A stretch of DNA of 64,000 bases from Polaromonas sp. JS666 (GCF_000013865.1 NC_007949.1:1-64000), one strand, 5' to 3'. Positions 42,925-52,020 are shown, counted from the first letter of the stretch. Numbers and translations are program-made. The notes: generated from the letters alone by a model not told the origin.

Positions 42925-44736
42925 CTACAGCCCAAGCACCACTTTGGCACTTAGCGCTGTCTGGAAGATGATCTGCATCATGTCCTTCCAGAATTGGCGC
43001 TGCTTTTCATCCACCTTTGGCAGCACCAGAACCTGGTCGCCGGCATGCACAAATAAGCTCTCTGGTACTTTCTTACTATCGACTTGCTCATAACTACCGT
43101 CGGTCCTTGCGATTACGATTCTTGAGTTATCTGCGGTCTGCGTGTAACCACCAGCACGATCAATATAACCACTGAGATTGAGACCTGATTCGTAGGCGAT
43201 GGCATTCGGGAACAGCACTTCACCGCTGATCAATACGAGGCCGTCTCGGGTTGGAACACGAACAATATCGCCATTCTCCAATAACAGTTCATCGCGCTTG
43301 CTGGTCTGCGCTATAACTACCTGCCCAAGCGGATCGATCTTTTTTGCCCTGTCCACCCACTGCAGGGTAAGTTCAGCTTCATCTTTGCGCAGTTTTGCCT
43401 CATCGCTGCTACCACTACGAGCCGTCAACAATGCGGCCTCGAGACTGCGCAGCGAGGTGGCCAGCATCTGGCGCTGCCGTTCCTTGACCGAAAGGCGGAA
43501 CAGCTGAACACTCTCACTCTCCGATCTCTCGTTTAATTTGATCTGGCTCATCAAGCCTCCCAGGCGCGTGCCATAAGGCAGCACATACTCCTGCGGACTC
43601 AAATGTTCACCCTCGACGCGCACGCTGATGGTGCCCTGCTTTTTATCTGCGGTAAATTCGATTTCGTCACCATTCTCAAGCATCACGCCGCTGGCTGTCT
43701 CGATCGGGAAGTATTCGGTGTTCTTCGAATTACCGCTGTTGCGTACTACCCGCACATGGGTCGCAAACGCGCGCGGCTTTGAGAGTGCAATTAGCTCGGA
43801 CACCTTGATATTTCTTCCTGACGCGCGTGCGAACTCAAAACGTTTTGCGTTTTCCGCGAGCCCGTTAACTTTAATCGTCGCTTGGCGCGATTGGACAAAA
43901 ATTACGTCGCCATCGCTGAGCTGGATCATTGGCAAACGGCCTTCTAGAAGGAAGTCGTAAAGATTGACCGCGACGCGTAACTGGTTGCCCCGCCTCACCT
44001 CCACAGCTAGAAATGAGCCGCGCTCGGGATCGATGCCGCCAGCTTGGTCAAGATAACGTAGCAGGCTATCCATGCTGGTGCCTGCATACAGACCGGGACG
44101 ATAAACATTGCCACCAACAAAGACCCTTACCGGCTGGGCGGCCACAAGGCTTGCATAACTGTTGACGTTGGCGCGGAATATTCTCCGGACAGCCGAGTCA
44201 ACAACACGCTGGAGATCGGCATTTCGAACGCCCCGAACCTGAACCGGGCCAACATGTGGCAAAAAAATATTGCCTTGGGGATCGACCGGGAGCTGGGCAT
44301 CAAATTCAAAGGCTCCCCAAAGACGAACCTGGAGTGTGTCTCCCGCCGCAACAAGATAGTCGGGGTTGAAGTACGACGACCCTTGATAGGCAAATGCGCC
44401 GGTAAATAACTGGGTGCCAAAAACATCGCTCGCCTGGTTGGCCCGATAGTCCTGGGCCTGCGGAGCCTGCGCTGCGCCACCCTGTTCGGTTGTATAGCCC
44501 GGCGGCCGCAGCATGGAAGGCTGCGCTGATGGGGATTGCGACGTCGCCTGGGGTGTTGTGGACGACTCTGTACGCAACGGCTGTTGCGGTGCGACGGTCG
44601 CCGGAGGCTGCGGTTGTTGCGATGCGGCGGGGGAGGCGAATTGTGCAAACACCGAAGCCGACAAAGCAAAGGCCAGCCCGACGCAAAACTGCGGAATGAG
44701 TGACCGCAACAAAACAATACGTGATCGCGTCTTCAT
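42925..44736 (-). CDS. kpsD: Outer-membrane polysaccharide export protein, KpsD/Wza-like
   Basis: 603 residues. A signal peptide (to about residue 32) is followed by a Pro/Gln/Ser-rich linker, a poly-export domain (YLVAAGDTLQVRLWGAFEF near 122) and several SLBB domains (VRVFVGGNVYRPGLYAG near 200, VRVEGEHLSPQEYVLPYG near 380, and VLISGEVLFPNAIAYESG near 500). There is no lipobox cysteine, as in KpsD. It forms the outer-membrane part of an ABC-dependent capsule exporter. It lies three bases after the KpsE-like gene. Confidence 0.9.
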   Translation of the reverse strand: MKTRSRIVLLRSLIPQFCVGLAFALSASVFAQFASPAASQQPQPPATVAPQQPLRTESSTTPQATSQSPSAQPSMLRPPGYTTEQGGAAQAPQAQDYRANQASDVFGTQLFTGAFAYQGSSYFNPDYLVAAGDTLQVRLWGAFEFDAQLPVDPQGNIFLPHVGPVQVRGVRNADLQRVVDSAVRRIFRANVNSYASLVAAQPVRVFVGGNVYRPGLYAGTSMDSLLRYLDQAGGIDPERGSFLAVEVRRGNQLRVAVNLYDFLLEGRLPMIQLSDGDVIFVQSRQATIKVNGLAENAKRFEFARASGRNIKVSELIALSKPRAFATHVRVVRNSGNSKNTEYFPIETASGVMLENGDEIEFTADKKQGTISVRVEGEHLSPQEYVLPYGTRLGGLMSQIKLNERSESESVQLFRLSVKERQRQMLATSLRSLEAALLTARSGSSDEAKLRKDEAELTLQWVDRAKKIDPLGQVVIAQTSKRDELLLENGDIVRVPTRDGLVLISGEVLFPNAIAYESGLNLSGYIDRAGGYTQTADNSRIVIARTDGSYEQVDSKKVPESLFVHAGDQVLVLPKVDEKQRQFWKDMMQIIFQTALSAKVVLGL

Positions 44737-44739
44737 AGC

Positions 44740-45906
44740 TTAGTCCTGGTGATCTCGAATGATGGCGATGAAAAGACTGGAGATTCCAAGCAGCATGAGC
44801 AGGCCTATCGCAACAATCAGAATGTTATAGATTCTCTGCGGTTCAACCGGGTATTCGGCCAAAGTGGGAGATTGCAGGATCGACAGCTTTTTAAGCATGC
44901 GTACTGCTTCGAGACGACCTCTTTCAAGCGCGACGAGCGACGTCCTGTAAACATCTTGTGCAAAAGCAACTTCCGCCTCAAGACGCTGGAATTCCTCGAT
45001 GTTTCGATTCAATGTATTGCCAGCAGGCGAGGCCAATCGACCTTGATCCAGTGCCGCCTGACGCTCGAGTGCAGCGATCTGGAGATTGATTTGCGCAACA
45101 TCCGGGGCATCTGGACTGAGATAGCCGAGCATGCCAGCCCTGCGTGCCTTGAGATCAGATATTTGCCCTTCAAAGCGGGCGGCAATGGCGGTCAGGCTCT
45201 CCGCCTTTGACGCGGGCGAGATCATGCCAGTTGAGTTCTGGTAGTTGATGAGCGCCCTGCGTGATACGACGGCTCTTTGGCTGCTTTGAGCGACCTGTTG
45301 CTCCAGAAAAATCACCTGCTCTCTGGCCAACTGGTGGGCCATGTTGTTCAGAAATGCTTCGCCTTCCTGCATCAAGGCAGCCGCGATTTTTTGCGCAGTC
45401 GCAGCGTCGTAGGCTTGGGCGCGAATGACCAGGACACCGGCCTGATCGTCCATCTCGATGCTGGTCCGGCTCAGGTAGTGCTGGTAAAACCTTTCCTGGG
45501 ATGCGTCAGCCGACCAGAGCCGGGAAAGCGGATCTCTTTGCCTGTCGCTGTAATGCGCACGCAAATTGAGGCGCCCATGGAGCTTGTTCAACATATCTAC
45601 GGAACGCAAATGATCCCGAAGAAGAAGGAGATCATGATTGTTGCGCCCTCCGGTGATCAGGCTGCTGAAATCGACGGTTGTGCTGCTTTGCAGATCGGTT
45701 TTGTCGACGACTACATGCGCTTCGCTGATATAGCGGTCTGAAGCAATCAATCCCCAATAAAACGCGGCAACCAAAAAAACTAACAACGCGGCCAGCAAGC
45801 TTCGGCGACCCGACGAGCGCTTCCAACCCGACCAAGCCAGAGATGGCAGACGACTAAAAAAGTTTTGGGGGCCAAGTCCTACGTCCGACGGCACTTCACT
45901 CATCAT
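44740..45906 (-). CDS. kpsE: Inner-membrane capsule export protein, KpsE/CtrB/BexC-like
   Basis: The start is among two adjacent ATGs (45906, 45903) that overlap the kpsT end. The product has about 388 residues with one membrane helix near 30-50 (LLAALLVFLVAAFYWGL), a periplasmic region with extended coiled coils (about 160-330), and a C-terminal membrane helix (ILIVAIGLLMLLGISSLFIA). This is the polysaccharide co-polymerase-like protein that links the KpsMT transporter to KpsD. Confidence 0.85.
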   Translation of the reverse strand: MMSEVPSDVGLGPQNFFSRLPSLAWSGWKRSSGRRSLLAALLVFLVAAFYWGLIASDRYISEAHVVVDKTDLQSSTTVDFSSLITGGRNNHDLLLLRDHLRSVDMLNKLHGRLNLRAHYSDRQRDPLSRLWSADASQERFYQHYLSRTSIEMDDQAGVLVIRAQAYDAATAQKIAAALMQEGEAFLNNMAHQLAREQVIFLEQQVAQSSQRAVVSRRALINYQNSTGMISPASKAESLTAIAARFEGQISDLKARRAGMLGYLSPDAPDVAQINLQIAALERQAALDQGRLASPAGNTLNRNIEEFQRLEAEVAFAQDVYRTSLVALERGRLEAVRMLKKLSILQSPTLAEYPVEPQRIYNILIVAIGLLMLLGISSLFIAIIRDHQD

Positions 45907-46588
45907 TAACCACTGTCGTGTCCATTTTGTTTCCAACTTCCTTGAAATCCCTGAGGGCGTCGTCGATTTTTTCGTACCATTTGGCCCCACCATCGTCAAG
46001 CCAGATGCAACTCTCGCAGTGCTTTTTCAGTGTGGCAATGCCATTCGATGCCAGAATCAGCCCGCCTTTGTTTGTTTTCTCGATGAATTTGGCTGCTGCT
46101 TTTTTGCGAAATTCTCCCAGTCCAGCCGCCGTCGTACCGTCTGAAATATAAATGTCAAAGTCAAACGCCAGGGAAAGTGCCATTTGCAATTTAGCGCGCA
46201 TGCCGCCTGAGTAGGACCCGACGGGACCGTTAAACGCATCACCGAGCTCGGAAAAGCTTTCGATAAATGCCAGCCGCTCGCGATGCTCATCCACATGGCA
46301 AAAAAGCCTGCAAACAAAAATTGCATTCTGGCGACCGGTCATGCTGCCCTGGAGTCCTGTGCCTTTGCCTACCAGCCAGGAAACAGTAGAGTTTCGGATG
46401 ATGACACCCCGGCTGGGCTTGTCCATTCCGCCGATCAAGTTTAAGAACGTAGTTTTTCCAGCACCCAGCGTACCGATCACGCCTATATTGCGTTTAGCCG
46501 GAAGCATGAGTGAAACGTCTTGAAGAACCCACGGCCCGACACCCCTGCGCGACTGGTATCGTTTGGAAACATTTTTGAATTCGATCAT
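45896..46588 (-). CDS. kpsT: Capsule ABC transporter ATP-binding protein, KpsT-like, with altered catalytic residues
   Basis: 230 residues of KpsT length. Walker A is GTLGAGKTTFL near 39. The signature is YSGGMRAKLQMA near 124. However, the Walker B segment reads FDIYISDGTTAAG, so the Glu normally following the Asp is Gly, and the usual switch His (SHS) is replaced by SNG in LILASNGIATL. Both residues drive ATP hydrolysis in known members. It could hydrolyse slowly, rely on other residues, or be decayed. No second KpsT is present in the window. It lies five bases after kpsM and overlaps kpsE. Confidence 0.85.
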   Translation of the reverse strand: MIEFKNVSKRYQSRRGVGPWVLQDVSLMLPAKRNIGVIGTLGAGKTTFLNLIGGMDKPSRGVIIRNSTVSWLVGKGTGLQGSMTGRQNAIFVCRLFCHVDEHRERLAFIESFSELGDAFNGPVGSYSGGMRAKLQMALSLAFDFDIYISDGTTAAGLGEFRKKAAAKFIEKTNKGGLILASNGIATLKKHCESCIWLDDGGAKWYEKIDDALRDFKEVGNKMDTTVVNDE

Positions 46589-46593
46589 GGTGC

Positions 46594-47397
46594 TTATCGG
46601 ACTCCAAGACGGTCTTCAAAACGGCGTTGCAGCACAAGTCCCGTCAACAAAGCTCCCGCTGTCCACCATGCGAGATAACCGGCGCTCACGCCTTCGACGA
46701 GGTGATAGCCCGGGAAAAAGGCACTCCGCGCCAGCTCAAGCCCGTGAACAATCGGGTTGTACAAAAGAACCTCCCGAAACTTCGGAGGAATGTTGACTGG
46801 TGAAAAAAGTACGCCGGACAAAAAATAGAGTGGCGTGAACGCCAGCCCGACGACCTTTCCAACCTCGGGAGAGAGGGTATTAACGACGGACAGGATCAGC
46901 CCCAAGCCCGCGCCCATCAGCCAAAGCATTCCGTACGCTTCAATGAGCTTCAGCGGGTCATCAGGCAAAACGTGAAACCCGAACAGCGATGCGCCTGTGA
47001 GCAGAACAAAGGTCACGAATGCCAACAGCAGGCCCTCAACCACGGCGCGCACGAGTACTGTGTCTACAGGCAGAACCTGCCTGTAGGCGAGCAGCGCCGT
47101 ATTGGCCGAAACAGCCTGGGCACTGCGCAAGGCCGTACCCGTAAATTGTTTAAAGCCCATCACCCCGATCGCCAGAAACAACGCGAACTCTACGCCTGAA
47201 ACATTGCGTTCCCGGATAGTGGAGAACAGGACCATTGCAAAAACAACGTGCGCCAAAGGGTCCACCAGCAACCAAAACCAGGCTGCACGCTGCGTCAAAA
47301 GACGGCTCAATATCTCACGGATGAAGAGCGCGTGCCACACGGCTAACGTAACTTGTAGCCCACTCCGATGATCAAGAGGGCGAATAGGCGAGTTCAA
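46594..47397 (-). CDS. kpsM: Capsule ABC transporter permease, KpsM-like
   Basis: 267 residues with six predicted membrane helices and the ABC-2 permease pattern (REILSRLLTQRAAWFWLLVDPL at the N-terminus, FLSGVLFSPVNIPPKFREVLLYNPI near 200). With KpsT it moves lipid-linked capsule across the inner membrane. The start is a TTG at 47397, because no in-frame ATG exists before an upstream stop; GGGGGC nearby may act as ribosome site. 122 bases separate it from manC. Confidence 0.85.
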   Translation of the reverse strand: MNSPIRPLDHRSGLQVTLAVWHALFIREILSRLLTQRAAWFWLLVDPLAHVVFAMVLFSTIRERNVSGVEFALFLAIGVMGFKQFTGTALRSAQAVSANTALLAYRQVLPVDTVLVRAVVEGLLLAFVTFVLLTGASLFGFHVLPDDPLKLIEAYGMLWLMGAGLGLILSVVNTLSPEVGKVVGLAFTPLYFLSGVLFSPVNIPPKFREVLLYNPIVHGLELARSAFFPGYHLVEGVSAGYLAWWTAGALLTGLVLQRRFEDRLGVR

Positions 47398-47519
47398 ATA
47401 TGCCCCCGAAAATAATGATTACATTGTCTTCGTGACATCGCTGTAGGTTTTGCAGACAAGGAACGACAAATGGCCGTCCCTGCATATTTTTTAGCTACCC
47501 AATTCATTCTTTAACGGGG

Positions 47520-48932
47520 TTAAACGCGTCCGTAGTCATCTTCGAATCTCACTATATCGTCCTCGCCAAGGTACGCACCGCTCTGCACTTCGATCATCAC
47601 CAGATCAATCACACCGGGATTAATGAGGCGATGTTTATGGCCGGCGGGAATGTAGGTGGACTGGTTGGTCAGCAGCAAGATGTCTTGCTCGCCGTTAACA
47701 ATGCTGGCCGTTCCGCTCACAACAATCCAATGCTCGCTTCGGTGGTGGTGCATTTGCAGGCTGAGAGCCGCACCAGGCTTTACCTCAATACGCTTAATCT
47801 TGAATTGCGGCCCTTCTTCGAGCACGGTATAGGTACCCCAAGGGCGGTGCACGGTACGGTGCACTTTGTGCGCATCGTGCCCGAGTGTTTTGAGTTGCGC
47901 GTAAATCTGTTTGACGTTCTGGCTGGAGTGGCGGTTAGCGACCAGCAAGGCGTCAGGGGTGTCGATGATGATGAGATCAGCCACCCCCACAGTACCTACC
48001 AACCGGTCTTGGCTTTGAATGTAGCAGTCTGTTGTGTCGTGCATCAGCGCGTGGCCCTGCACCCGGTTGCCGCACCCGTCGGCCTCCGACAGTTCACCCA
48101 CGGCTGTCCATGACCCGATATCGCTCCAGCCCAATGCGCAGGGCACCATGGAGATGCGCCGGGTTTTCTCCATGACGGCGTAATCAATTGAGTCGTCAGG
48201 CACCTCTGCAAAACTTTCTGCGTCGAGCTCGGTCTGCTGCAGGCCCTTGCCAGTGGCGGTGCGCGACTGCTCAAGACACTTTCGCGCGGCAGCCAGAATT
48301 CGCGGGCAGTGCTGCTCCAGTTCGGCAAGCATCGCCCCTGCAGTAAAGCAGAACATGCCCGAATTCCACCAATAGCGGCCGCTGGCCAGATATTGACGGG
48401 CGGTTTCGAGGTCGGGCTTCTCGACAAAGCGCTTGACGTCGTGGCCCTCGGCCTCGATATAGCCAAAGCCTGTCTCTGGGCCTTCAGGCCTGATGCCAAA
48501 GGTCACAACACGGCCCTGCTCGGCCAAGGCCCTTGCCTGAACCACGGCATCGGCAAAGGCCGCTTGGTCGGCGATCAGATGATCGGCGGGCAGCACCAGC
48601 AGCACAGCACCGTCTCCATGAGTGCGCTGCACCTGCAAGGCTGCGGCGGCAACGGCGGCGGCGGTGTTGCGACCGAATGGTTCAAGCAAAAAACTGGTAA
48701 GCAAGCCTCGTGGATTGACCGGGCGATACTCGTCTTCTGTCTTGAAGAAGAGTTCGCGGTTGGTCACCGTCAGGATTTCCTTGACCCCAGGCAAGTGGGC
48801 GCCACGCTGAAAGGCTTTTTGCAGCAGGCTCTGCCCGTCCGCCAGGCGCATGAAGGGTTTGGGGTGCAACTCGCGCGACACAGGCCAGAGCCGGGAGCCG
48901 GCGCCGCCGCAGAGAATGACAGGAATAAGCAT
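47520..48932 (-). CDS. manC: Mannose-1-phosphate guanylyltransferase / mannose-6-phosphate isomerase
   Basis: 470 residues, the standard length of the bifunctional ManC/AlgA/CpsB type. The GDP-mannose pyrophosphorylase part has PVILCGGAGSRLWPVSRE (3-20), VEKPD near 172 and NSGMFCF near 192. The C-terminal cupin isomerase has RPWGTYTVLEEG near 355, QMHHHRSEHWIVVSG with metal-binding histidines near 385, and IPAGHKHRLINPG. It makes GDP-mannose for capsule or glycolipid. The gene is 33 bases downstream of kpsS. Confidence 0.92.
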   Translation of the reverse strand: MLIPVILCGGAGSRLWPVSRELHPKPFMRLADGQSLLQKAFQRGAHLPGVKEILTVTNRELFFKTEDEYRPVNPRGLLTSFLLEPFGRNTAAAVAAAALQVQRTHGDGAVLLVLPADHLIADQAAFADAVVQARALAEQGRVVTFGIRPEGPETGFGYIEAEGHDVKRFVEKPDLETARQYLASGRYWWNSGMFCFTAGAMLAELEQHCPRILAAARKCLEQSRTATGKGLQQTELDAESFAEVPDDSIDYAVMEKTRRISMVPCALGWSDIGSWTAVGELSEADGCGNRVQGHALMHDTTDCYIQSQDRLVGTVGVADLIIIDTPDALLVANRHSSQNVKQIYAQLKTLGHDAHKVHRTVHRPWGTYTVLEEGPQFKIKRIEVKPGAALSLQMHHHRSEHWIVVSGTASIVNGEQDILLLTNQSTYIPAGHKHRLINPGVIDLVMIEVQSGAYLGEDDIVRFEDDYGRV

Positions 48933-48965
48933 GGGAAACTCAAAGAAAGACGAACAGGCGTTGGG

Positions 48966-50282
48966 TCAAGGGTGACCCCAACGCAGGGGCTCGTCTCTTA
49001 AGGCATAGACGCTGGCAGAGGCTTGCGTGAGGTTTTTCATTTGCGCCAGAAATGCCGCAGTGACCACTTTGTCAGCAGGGCGGGCATGGTGCCAAAACTC
49101 ATCGAGCTCGCCCCAAAAGGTGAGATGCGGCTGCTTGTAAAGTGCCTCGCCCAGTGCCATGAGGGGGGCACCCCGCTCCAGTGCCTGCAAGCCGACGGTG
49201 CTATTGATGAGCACCACACCAGCGGACCGCTGGGCCAGGTCGGGCGTGTCGCCCTCTACCATGTGGCGCACACGGCCCGTGATGCCCAGTTCAGCCGCGA
49301 GGCTGGAAATGAGGCTCACATGCCCGGGTCCCCCTCGGGAATGAGGGTGTTGGCGAAACACCAGCCAGGAGTCTTTGGGTGCGCGCCACGCAAAGGAGCG
49401 CATGACGCGGATGATGAAGGCAGTGTTTTCTGCGAACGGGCTGTGGTGGGTGATTTGGGCGTCGCCATCGTGCTGCAGTGGCACAAGGAAATAGTGCCGA
49501 CTGCCCTGAAACAACCGGGCTTGAAACCGGCGGTCCACAGACTGATGCAGCCATTTGCGTCGCCACGAGTGCAGCCAATAAGCGGCATATTGGTAGGGGT
49601 TGTCGCCGCGGTGGTGCTGATAGTGCGGGAAGTCTGCGCGCGATTTGTACAAGGCCATGTAATGCTGAACCGCATGCCAGGCCATTTTTTGAAAATGCCG
49701 CGGCGATATGTCGGGCAGAAGATTATTCGGGCGCCGCTTGGCACGGCCTTCGCTGTTCACCAATGCCACGGGTTGCCAGCAGTAACGCTGCAGCGTTGTG
49801 GAATAGCCATTGACACCGCCCAACTCCATGGTCAAGTAGCCTGGGCGAAAGTAGCCTTCTTCCAGAACCACAACAGGCAGGTCTTGAGCACGCGCGACCT
49901 CCCTGGCCTTTTCGTGGTAGCGGCGCGATTGGCCAAACAACACGACGCAGTCAATACCCAACCGGTGAATCTGACTTTCGAGAAAGGCGGACCACCCCTC
50001 AAGCGTACCCCGGTAGGCGATAGGCTGGAGCAACTTGCAGTCGTGCTGGTCTCCACCCTGGAGGGCAATACGGTGGACTTCAGCGCCACAGGTGTGCAGC
50101 CAGCGGGTCAGCCGGTCGTAAAAAGGCCCCACCGGCCCCTGCAGCAGCAAGACTTTTCGGGACTTGGCGAGCTGAATCTGAGCCGGGTTGTACGGTACGT
50201 GGCGACGGCCTTCGTCGGGATGTGCCGAAAATTGATTTTCCGCGCGCGGCTCATTCCCAGCTTTTAGCGAAACGACTGACAT
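48966..50282 (-). CDS. kpsS: Capsule export/Kdo transferase, KpsS-like
   Basis: The ATG at 50282 has GGGAG five bases upstream and gives 438 residues. KpsS features are VLLLQGPVGPFYDRLTRWL near 48, VVLEEGYFRPGYLTMELGGVN near 145, FRQHPHSRGGPG near 315, and VLINSTVGLQALERG near 360. KpsS puts the first Kdo on lyso-phosphatidylglycerol in group 2 capsule systems. It is the first gene of the minus-strand capsule operon that runs down to about 36.6 kb. The right IS element lies about 90 bases upstream, so expression could depend on an IS-borne promoter. Confidence 0.88.
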   Translation of the reverse strand: MSVVSLKAGNEPRAENQFSAHPDEGRRHVPYNPAQIQLAKSRKVLLLQGPVGPFYDRLTRWLHTCGAEVHRIALQGGDQHDCKLLQPIAYRGTLEGWSAFLESQIHRLGIDCVVLFGQSRRYHEKAREVARAQDLPVVVLEEGYFRPGYLTMELGGVNGYSTTLQRYCWQPVALVNSEGRAKRRPNNLLPDISPRHFQKMAWHAVQHYMALYKSRADFPHYQHHRGDNPYQYAAYWLHSWRRKWLHQSVDRRFQARLFQGSRHYFLVPLQHDGDAQITHHSPFAENTAFIIRVMRSFAWRAPKDSWLVFRQHPHSRGGPGHVSLISSLAAELGITGRVRHMVEGDTPDLAQRSAGVVLINSTVGLQALERGAPLMALGEALYKQPHLTFWGELDEFWHHARPADKVVTAAFLAQMKNLTQASASVYALRDEPLRWGHP

Positions 50283-50371
50283 CAACTCCCTTGCTTTTTG
50301 CTTTTGTCTTTTTATTTACACTTATCGAATAATCATAACACCCGGTTACAGCAATGAACTGCTGACATTTA

Positions 50372-51308
50372 GAGCCTATCCGTAAATTATGTTGATCTTC
50401 AACGGCACCTTGCGCAGCGCGATGATGGCGGCGGCTATGTGGTTCAGCGCAACGAAGCTGCGTTTGAGCTTCTCGTATCGCACCAGCAGCTTGCGGAAGC
50501 GATTGAACCAGCTGTGGCAGACCTCGACCACCCAACGCCGAGCCTTCTTTGTGGGATCGCGCCGCTTGGCATCGGCCTCCTTGCCACGATCAACGACGTG
50601 AGGAATGTAGCCGTGGGACTCGATGATCTCCAACGCGCGCCGGCCTCGGTAACCGGCATCGGCGCACAGATGCTTGCTGCGCCGCGCGCCTGGTGTCTTG
50701 CGCTTGACCATGATGGTCTGCAGCACGGCATCGAGTTGCGTCACGTCATGCTCATTGGCTCCGGTCACGACGAGCGACAACGGGACGCCACGGCCGTCCA
50801 CCAGCAGGTGGCGCTTGCTCCCCTTTTTTCCCCCGATCGGTCGGGTTGCGTCCGACCGCCTCTTGCGCTAATGGAGCCTTGAACATGGCCCCGTCGATAC
50901 TCTGCCAACGCCAAGCGATGCCTTCCATCTGGTCGTACTCGGCAAGCCCGGCTTTCCAGATGGCCTCGAACACGCCAGCGGCCTCCCACTCCAGGAACCG
51001 CTTGTGCACCGCACTGGCACTGCCGAAGCGCTCCTTGGGCAGCGCCTTCCATTGGCAGCCCGTGCGCAACACGTACACGACCGCCTCGAACACTTGTCGT
51101 GCTGGCTTGGGTGGCCGCCCAGCTCCCGCCTTGCGCAGGTACTCCTTGTCCGCGCTGCGCTCGCGCACCGGAATCAACGGCTCGACGCGCCGCCAAAATT
51201 CATCGGTCACCACCCACGATTCGACTCGCTTGCGTGTCGCCATGCATTCGCCCCGACGCCGTGTGAACTACGGCTCAGGACCAGAGTGTACTATTTACGG
51301 ATAACTTC
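50372..51308 (-). mobile_element. IS5-family (IS427-like) insertion sequence, right copy
   Basis: 937 bp, one base shorter than the left copy, with ends GAGCCTATCCGTAAAT and GAAGTTATCCGTAAAT. It is flanked by TTA on both sides. The junction between the two transposase frames is changed relative to the left copy (see its CDS). Confidence 0.9.
50376..51243 (-). CDS. IS5-family transposase, frameshift site altered (probably inactive)
   Basis: The first frame starts at 51243 (MATRKRVESWVV) and the second ends at 50376 (LKINIIYG). All catalytic residues seen in the left copy are present. On the coding strand the junction is G5-A6-G4, against G5-A8-G3 in the left copy. With one base lost, a -1 shift no longer joins the first frame to the second. 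A +1 or -2 shift would be needed, so full-length transposase is unlikely from this copy. Confidence 0.75.
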
Positions 51309-51370
51309 TTAATAGAGTTCACAACATACGCTTCATCTTGAATGGAGCGTACTTAATAGAGTTCACAACA
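51309..51370 (+). repeat. 18-bp direct repeat beside the right IS end
   Basis: TTAATAGAGTTCACAACA occurs at 51309-51326, starting with the TTA target triplet, and again at 51353-51370. The spacing is 44 bases. The IS inserted next to a pre-existing repeat, or the repeat is a relic of an earlier event. No gene lies here. Confidence 0.7.
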
Positions 51371-51435
51371 GCCGCGTATTCGACGCAAGAATGATGAATG
51401 GACAACCGTAGTGGCTTGACCCGCTCCCTGCGAGG

Positions 51436-52020
51436 TCACTTTTGGACGGAGCTTTTGCCCATGGCGATCTCCTGCTTGATTTCGGATACCGAAGCTTCGC
51501 CGTTGATGAATCGACCGCCGAGGAAAGCCATTGCCGGCACAGCGCGCCATGCCGGAAGTTGACGGAGTCTGGCGCGGAGGTTGTCGATCACCTCCGTATT
51601 GCAGCTGACTTCCGAGAGGCTGCCCGCGCCGCCGCTCCAGGCGGTTTCGTAGGCCGCAACCCTGTTGGGCGAGCACCAGACTTTTCGGTTGATCTCAGCG
51701 CTTTTTGGTCCCAGGCTATTGACCATCAAGACGTATATGGTCACATTGTCCAGGCCTTTCATGGTGTTATGCATCGAACGGCAGTAAGGGCACTGCGGAT
51801 CAGTAATCAGCACCATGACATCACCGTAACCGGGCTTTCCCTTGACGACTTTGATGGCGCTTGAGAAATCCGCGATCTTCATCACATCGGTTAGCGCGAG
51901 CTTTGATTCGCCCATATCAACCTCCGCAGCGTCGCTTGATGCCTGAGCAGATGCTCCAGCCGACGTGAAGCTTAAAACGGCGGCAAGCGCTGCGCTCAGA
52001 AAATATTGGGTGATGTTCAT
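51436..52020 (-). CDS. Periplasmic DsbC-like thiol:disulfide isomerase
   Basis: The start at 52020 (MNITQYFLSAALAAVLSF) gives 194 residues with a signal peptide ending in ASAQA near 27. The thioredoxin-fold core has VMVLITDPQCPYCRSMHNTM with the CPYC active site near 75-78, the conserved cis-Pro in WRAVPAMAFLGG near 165, and two further cysteines. It lacks the long N-terminal dimerisation domain of DsbC. Similar proteins occur with plasmid transfer genes and repair disulfides in exported proteins. No transfer genes are in view. Neighbours are the IS element and the HA-repeat gene. Confidence 0.75.
   Translation of the reverse strand: MNITQYFLSAALAAVLSFTSAGASAQASSDAAEVDMGESKLALTDVMKIADFSSAIKVVKGKPGYGDVMVLITDPQCPYCRSMHNTMKGLDNVTIYVLMVNSLGPKSAEINRKVWCSPNRVAAYETAWSGGAGSLSEVSCNTEVIDNLRARLRQLPAWRAVPAMAFLGGRFINGEASVSEIKQEIAMGKSSVQK

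Larger units (their letters stand above)
10619..51308. mobile_element. Composite-transposon-like 40.7-kb island between two IS5-family copies
   Basis: Two near-identical IS5-family elements (10619-11556 and 50372-51308) lie in the same orientation and enclose all capsule, RTX, type I secretion and P450 genes. The outermost flanking triplets are both TTA, as expected for one composite insertion with a 3-bp duplication. However, the right copy is also flanked by TTA on its inner side, so an independent insertion cannot be excluded. The inner flank of the left copy is TAA. Backbone-type genes (small leader-controlled genes, partition, HU) occur only outside. Confidence 0.5.

Noticed and set aside
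49023..50267. 414-codon plus-strand frame opposite kpsS
   Set aside because: It lies antisense to a well-supported KpsS-like gene and its product has no family character.
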